From NCBI GenBank assembly GCA_022564085.1, contig JADFMC010000085.1:1-8119 (forward strand): a stretch of 8,119 bases of DNA, in the 5' to 3' direction. This DNA comes from Fidelibacterota bacterium. Its GTDB lineage: Bacteria; Fidelibacterota; Marinisomatia; SCGC-AAA003-L08; TS1B11. The notes under the pieces were generated by a model. The model was not told the DNA's origin. It did not search any database and saw nothing but the letters and a program-made list of their open reading frames with translations. The position numbers were made by a program, and so were the translations under genes. Within the stretch, counting starts at the first letter, position 1. Every line of letters starts with the position of its first letter. This document shows positions 5,419-8,119 of the stretch, in pieces.

Positions 5419-7122
5419 ATGGATATCCACAATCGTAAGGTAATGGTTTTGGGGGGATTCGGCCTGGTGGGCCGGGCGGTGGTGCGCAAGCTGGCCCAGG
5501 AGACCCCGGCTGAGATAATCATCGGTTCGCTGGGAGAGCAAGAGGCCCGGGAAGGGATAGAGCAGATCAAGGACGAAGCGCCGGGCGTGAAGATCACCCC
5601 GGTGTGGGGCAACATCTTTATCCGCGATAGCCTGAAGGACCTGTCCCGCGAGGAAATACTGGACCACCCGGAACACCGGGCGCAGCTGATGGCCGACACC
5701 ATGGAACCGCTCGACGAGGATATCATGGCCCACTCCACCCTGCACCAGCTGATCTCCCGCCACCAGCCGCACATTATTATCGATACGGTGAATTCCGCCA
5801 CCGGGGTCGCTTACCAGGACATCTATGACAGTTATTATAAGGTCTCCCGGGAGCTGGCGGCGACCCGGCAGCAGGCCGGACTCAGCGACAACCTGGTATC
5901 GGAAGTGGAAAAACTGATGGCCTCGCTATATGTGCCCCAGATCATCCGGCACATCCAGATACTATATGCCAGCATGCTGGAGAACCACACCAAGGTGTAC
6001 ATCAAGGTCGGTACCAGCGGCACCGGCGGCATGGGGCTGAACATCCCGTACACCCACAGTGAGGAGAAGCCATCCCGGGTGCTGTTGTCCAAATCGTCGC
6101 TGGCCGGGGCGCACACCATGCTGCTGTTCCTCATGGGCCGCACCCCTGACGCTCCCATCACCAAGGAGATCAAGCCGGCGGCGGCCATCGCCTGGAAGTC
6201 CATCGGCTACGGCCCGATCCGGAAGCGGGGCCGGTCCATCGAGCTGGTGGACTGCACCCCGGATGAGGCCCTAGTCCTGGGCAAGGCCTACCGATTCGAG
6301 GACCCGGGCAACTGGCGTTCCCTCGGCCGGCCGCTGGAAAGTGTTTACATCGACACCGGCGAGAACGGCATATTTTCCCTGGGCGAGTTCGAGTGTATCA
6401 CCACCGTGGGCCAGATGGAGTTCGTTACCCCCGAAGAGATCGCCACCAACGTGATCATGGAAATCAAGGGTGACAATACCGGCCACGATATCATCAACGC
6501 CCTGAATAACGCCATCATGGGGCCCACCTACCGGGCCGGCGCCATGCGCCATGGGGCCCTGGAGCGCATGCGCCGGCTGGCCGAGAAGCACCAGGTGGAC
6601 AGCGTGGCCTTCGAGCTGCTGGGACCACCGCGCTTATCGAAGCTGCTGCACGAGGCCAACCTGTTGCGGCAGGTGTGCGGCTCATTGCAGGACCTGGTCA
6701 AGGCTGATAGCGGTCAACTGACCAGGGACCTGGAAGCGCTGGTTGAGAGCAATACCGAGGTGCGCAGCAAGATCATCTCCATCGGTGTGCCGATCCTGAT
6801 GAGTGATGGTAAGCGGCTTTTGCGCGGCCCGGTGGTGGAGATACCTCCCGCCCTGGCTCGGGATGAAATTCCCATCACCCCCAAAAGCATCGACGACTGG
6901 GCCGAGGCGGGCTGGGTGGACCTGCGGGAGGCCAACATCGGGCGGTGGCAGTCCCGGGCGCGGGCCATCCTGGCCGAGGCGGAGCTGATTCCTGAGGAAG
7001 AAAGCGGCTCCCAGTACCACCATAACCGGGAATACTGGGCGCCGGACGAGCCGCTGAACGCCGGCAAGGTGGCGGCCTGGATCTTCGTTAACGAGGATAA
7101 GGGGCTGCGGGTTAAGAGATAA
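5419..7122 (+). CDS. Large NAD(P)-binding Rossmann-fold protein of unknown function
   Basis: A 567-residue protein whose first 20 residues, VMVLGGFGLVGRAVVRKLAQ, show the GxxGxxG dinucleotide-binding turn (GGFGLVG, residues 12-18) of epimerase/short-chain dehydrogenase folds. IIIDTVNSATGV at 119-130 would be the later strand lining the cofactor. A glycine-rich stretch VGTSGTGGMGLNIPYTHSEE lies at 197-216. No catalytic Y-x-x-x-K of classical SDRs can be placed with confidence; DSYYKVSRE at 137-145 is the nearest. The remaining 350 residues are not recognisable; they include a helical region near 385-450 and a C-terminus rich in Trp (EYWAPDEPLNAGKVAAW). It starts 63 bases after the acyltransferase stop, with GGGA ahead of the ATG, and may be cotranscribed with it. 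A role in acyl or lipid metabolism is only a guess from that neighbour. GC is high as in the acyltransferase gene. Confidence 0.8.
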   Translation: MDIHNRKVMVLGGFGLVGRAVVRKLAQETPAEIIIGSLGEQEAREGIEQIKDEAPGVKITPVWGNIFIRDSLKDLSREEILDHPEHRAQLMADTMEPLDEDIMAHSTLHQLISRHQPHIIIDTVNSATGVAYQDIYDSYYKVSRELAATRQQAGLSDNLVSEVEKLMASLYVPQIIRHIQILYASMLENHTKVYIKVGTSGTGGMGLNIPYTHSEEKPSRVLLSKSSLAGAHTMLLFLMGRTPDAPITKEIKPAAAIAWKSIGYGPIRKRGRSIELVDCTPDEALVLGKAYRFEDPGNWRSLGRPLESVYIDTGENGIFSLGEFECITTVGQMEFVTPEEIATNVIMEIKGDNTGHDIINALNNAIMGPTYRAGAMRHGALERMRRLAEKHQVDSVAFELLGPPRLSKLLHEANLLRQVCGSLQDLVKADSGQLTRDLEALVESNTEVRSKIISIGVPILMSDGKRLLRGPVVEIPPALARDEIPITPKSIDDWAEAGWVDLREANIGRWQSRARAILAEAELIPEEESGSQYHHNREYWAPDEPLNAGKVAAWIFVNEDKGLRVKR

Positions 7123-7137
7123 GATAGTTTCGAGCCT

Positions 7138-7168
7138 GCGACCAGCTCAGGCCAAGGTTTCTGGTTGC
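7138..7168 (+). other. Possible hairpin after the Rossmann gene
   Basis: GCGACCAG (7138-7145) can pair with CUGGUUGC (7161-7168) with one G-U pair, around a 15-base loop. It lies 16 bases after the stop codon of the Rossmann gene, a usual place for a terminator, but no T-tract follows, so intrinsic termination is unproven. Confidence 0.25.
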
Positions 7169-7203
7169 GAGTTGTGAGTTAAGCCCGGAAAATTGCTATC
7201 GGA

Positions 7204-7281
7204 ATGAGGAACAATTGGCCGGATGAGTTGATGAACGTAGGCAAGGTGGCGGCCATGATTATTATGCAGGAGAACAAATGA
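7204..7281 (+). pseudogene. Duplicated remnant of the Rossmann gene's 3' end
   Basis: A 25-codon frame from ATG 7204 to TGA 7279-7281 reads MRNNWPDELMNVGKVAA and then MIIMQENK. It matches the end of the upstream gene, NREYWAPDEPLNAGKVAA followed by WIFVNEDKG (residues 536-562), and the DNA GGCAAGGTGGCGGCC is identical in both. The copy has diverged elsewhere, lost one residue after Trp and has an in-frame TAA just upstream. It is therefore most likely the remaining tail of a second, diverged copy or paralogue. Its TGA overlaps the ATG of the next gene (ATGA), so it could now serve as a short leader frame coupled to that gene, but this is speculation. Confidence 0.6.
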
Positions 7282-8119
7282 AGTACAAACTAAATCCGAT
7301 CGAGATTCCTCCGGATAACCCATTTGCCAACGATGCCCTAGATCGAAAGGAATCTGTAGAATCAGTTGCAGCCTTGATTGAAGAATTACCGGGACCTTTT
7401 GTTCTCGCAATTAACTCTCCATGGGGAACAGGCAAAACAACATTTGTAAAATTTGTGAAAACTATCTTAGAGGCAAAGGGAATTGCCTGTGTGTACTTCA
7501 GCGCGTGGGAGACCGATTTTGCCAGTGATCCTATGATCGCCTTCTTGGGCGAGCTCGAGGTTGCGGCTAAGGGGTTTACAGGAAAGAAAAGGACATTCAA
7601 AGCAAACTTCGACAAAGTTAAATCTATCGCTTCAATCATTGCAAAAAAGGCAATCCCGGTGGCGGGAAAAATTGCGACGGCAGGCATCCTTGATATATCA
7701 GCCTTTACCGAGGGGGCTATCGCAAAATTGGTTGAGGAGAGCATCAATGACGTAGTCAGCGCCTATGGTAAGGAAAAGGATCTAATGGAGAAGTTTCGCG
7801 AGAAGCTTGCGGCTTCACTGGATGCTCTAACCGGGAACGGCAATTCATCCCCAGTCATAATCTTCGTCGATGACCTTGATAGATGCAGGCCAACATATGC
7901 TATCGAATTGCTCGAACGTATTAAGCATCTTTTCGATGTTGAAAATGCAATTTTCGTTCTTTCTCTCGATAAGCAACAGCTCGGGGTGAACTTAATGGCC
8001 GTCTACGGACAGGGTATCAACTCGAACGAATACTTGCGCAGGTTTATTGACTTAGAGTACTTACTCCCAAAAACCGATTCGGAAAAGTTCACGCTTAACC
8101 TCTTTCAACGCTTTGGTTT
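7278..8119 (+). CDS. KAP-family P-loop NTPase, N-terminal part
   Basis: The frame is open from ATG 7278 to the window edge (280 full codons) and continues beyond. AGGAG at 7268-7272, five bases before the ATG, supports the start. Walker A is SPWGTGKTTF (residues 47-56), followed by YFSAWETDFASDP (73-85), where KAP NTPases have the F-N-A-W-x-Y/E pattern. Walker B is VIIFVDDLDRC (193-203), the DDLDR sequence typical of this family, then IFVLSLDKQQL and EYLRRFIDLEYLLP. A hydrophobic stretch around 116-140 lies between Walker A and B, the place where many KAP proteins carry inserted membrane helices. KAP NTPases are patchily distributed, often membrane-linked, and some occur in antiphage loci; the exact job here cannot be told without the C-terminus and next genes. 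The DNA is clearly more AT-rich than the genes to its left, suggesting transfer. Confidence 0.88.
   Translation, partial: MKYKLNPIEIPPDNPFANDALDRKESVESVAALIEELPGPFVLAINSPWGTGKTTFVKFVKTILEAKGIACVYFSAWETDFASDPMIAFLGELEVAAKGFTGKKRTFKANFDKVKSIASIIAKKAIPVAGKIATAGILDISAFTEGAIAKLVEESINDVVSAYGKEKDLMEKFREKLAASLDALTGNGNSSPVIIFVDDLDRCRPTYAIELLERIKHLFDVENAIFVLSLDKQQLGVNLMAVYGQGINSNEYLRRFIDLEYLLPKTDSEKFTLNLFQRFG

Noticed and set aside
1..8119. CRISPR array, tRNA, rRNA or insertion sequence
   Set aside because: No regularly spaced repeats, no cloverleaf-like or rRNA-like sequence and no transposase frame or terminal inverted repeats were seen.

Overview
The window looks like a stretch of a moderately GC-rich bacterial chromosome with housekeeping-like genes on both sides of a small accessory redox block. 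The organism cannot be named from the sequence. The GldA/GldF-like ABC exporter and the phosphate acyltransferase are compatible with an anaerobe or facultative anaerobe of the FCB-type or deltaproteobacterial phyla, but this is only a guess.

Layout. (1) 1-1204, minus strand: a two-gene ABC-2 exporter operon, an ATPase followed by a permease that runs off the left edge. (2) 1205-1548: about 340 bases with no convincing gene. (3) 1549-4060, minus strand: a redox block in transcription order ArsR-type repressor, truncated DoxX, membrane-anchored thioredoxin, FrnE/DsbA-like oxidoreductase, decayed DoxX, and one intact DoxX gene with its own ribosome binding site. (4) 4061-4347: divergent intergenic region with a palindrome next to the ArsR start. 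(5) 4348-7122, plus strand: a phosphate acetyl/butyryl-transferase-like gene and a 567-residue Rossmann-fold protein of unknown function. (6) 7123-8119, plus strand: a short duplicated remnant of the Rossmann gene's 3' end, then a KAP-type P-loop NTPase that runs off the right edge and has lower GC, suggesting a junction with transferred DNA.

Main result. The thioredoxin and the FrnE-like gene each appear to be cut by one in-frame TGA. In both, the TGA stands exactly at the first cysteine of the catalytic C-x-x-C motif, giving U-A-A-C and U-P-F-C, and the reading frame is otherwise open from start to stop. In both, a hairpin follows the TGA at the distance and with the loop guanines expected of a bacterial SECIS element. 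The best explanation is that these are two adjacent selenoproteins of 163 and 204 residues, which a standard gene caller would report as three or four short fragments. With the DoxX proteins and the ArsR repressor they would form a regulated selenium-dependent thiol-redox module at the membrane. The caveat is that the neighbouring DoxX copies are truly decayed, so nonsense mutation must be excluded by comparison with homologues and by checking the genome for selA, selB, selC and selD.
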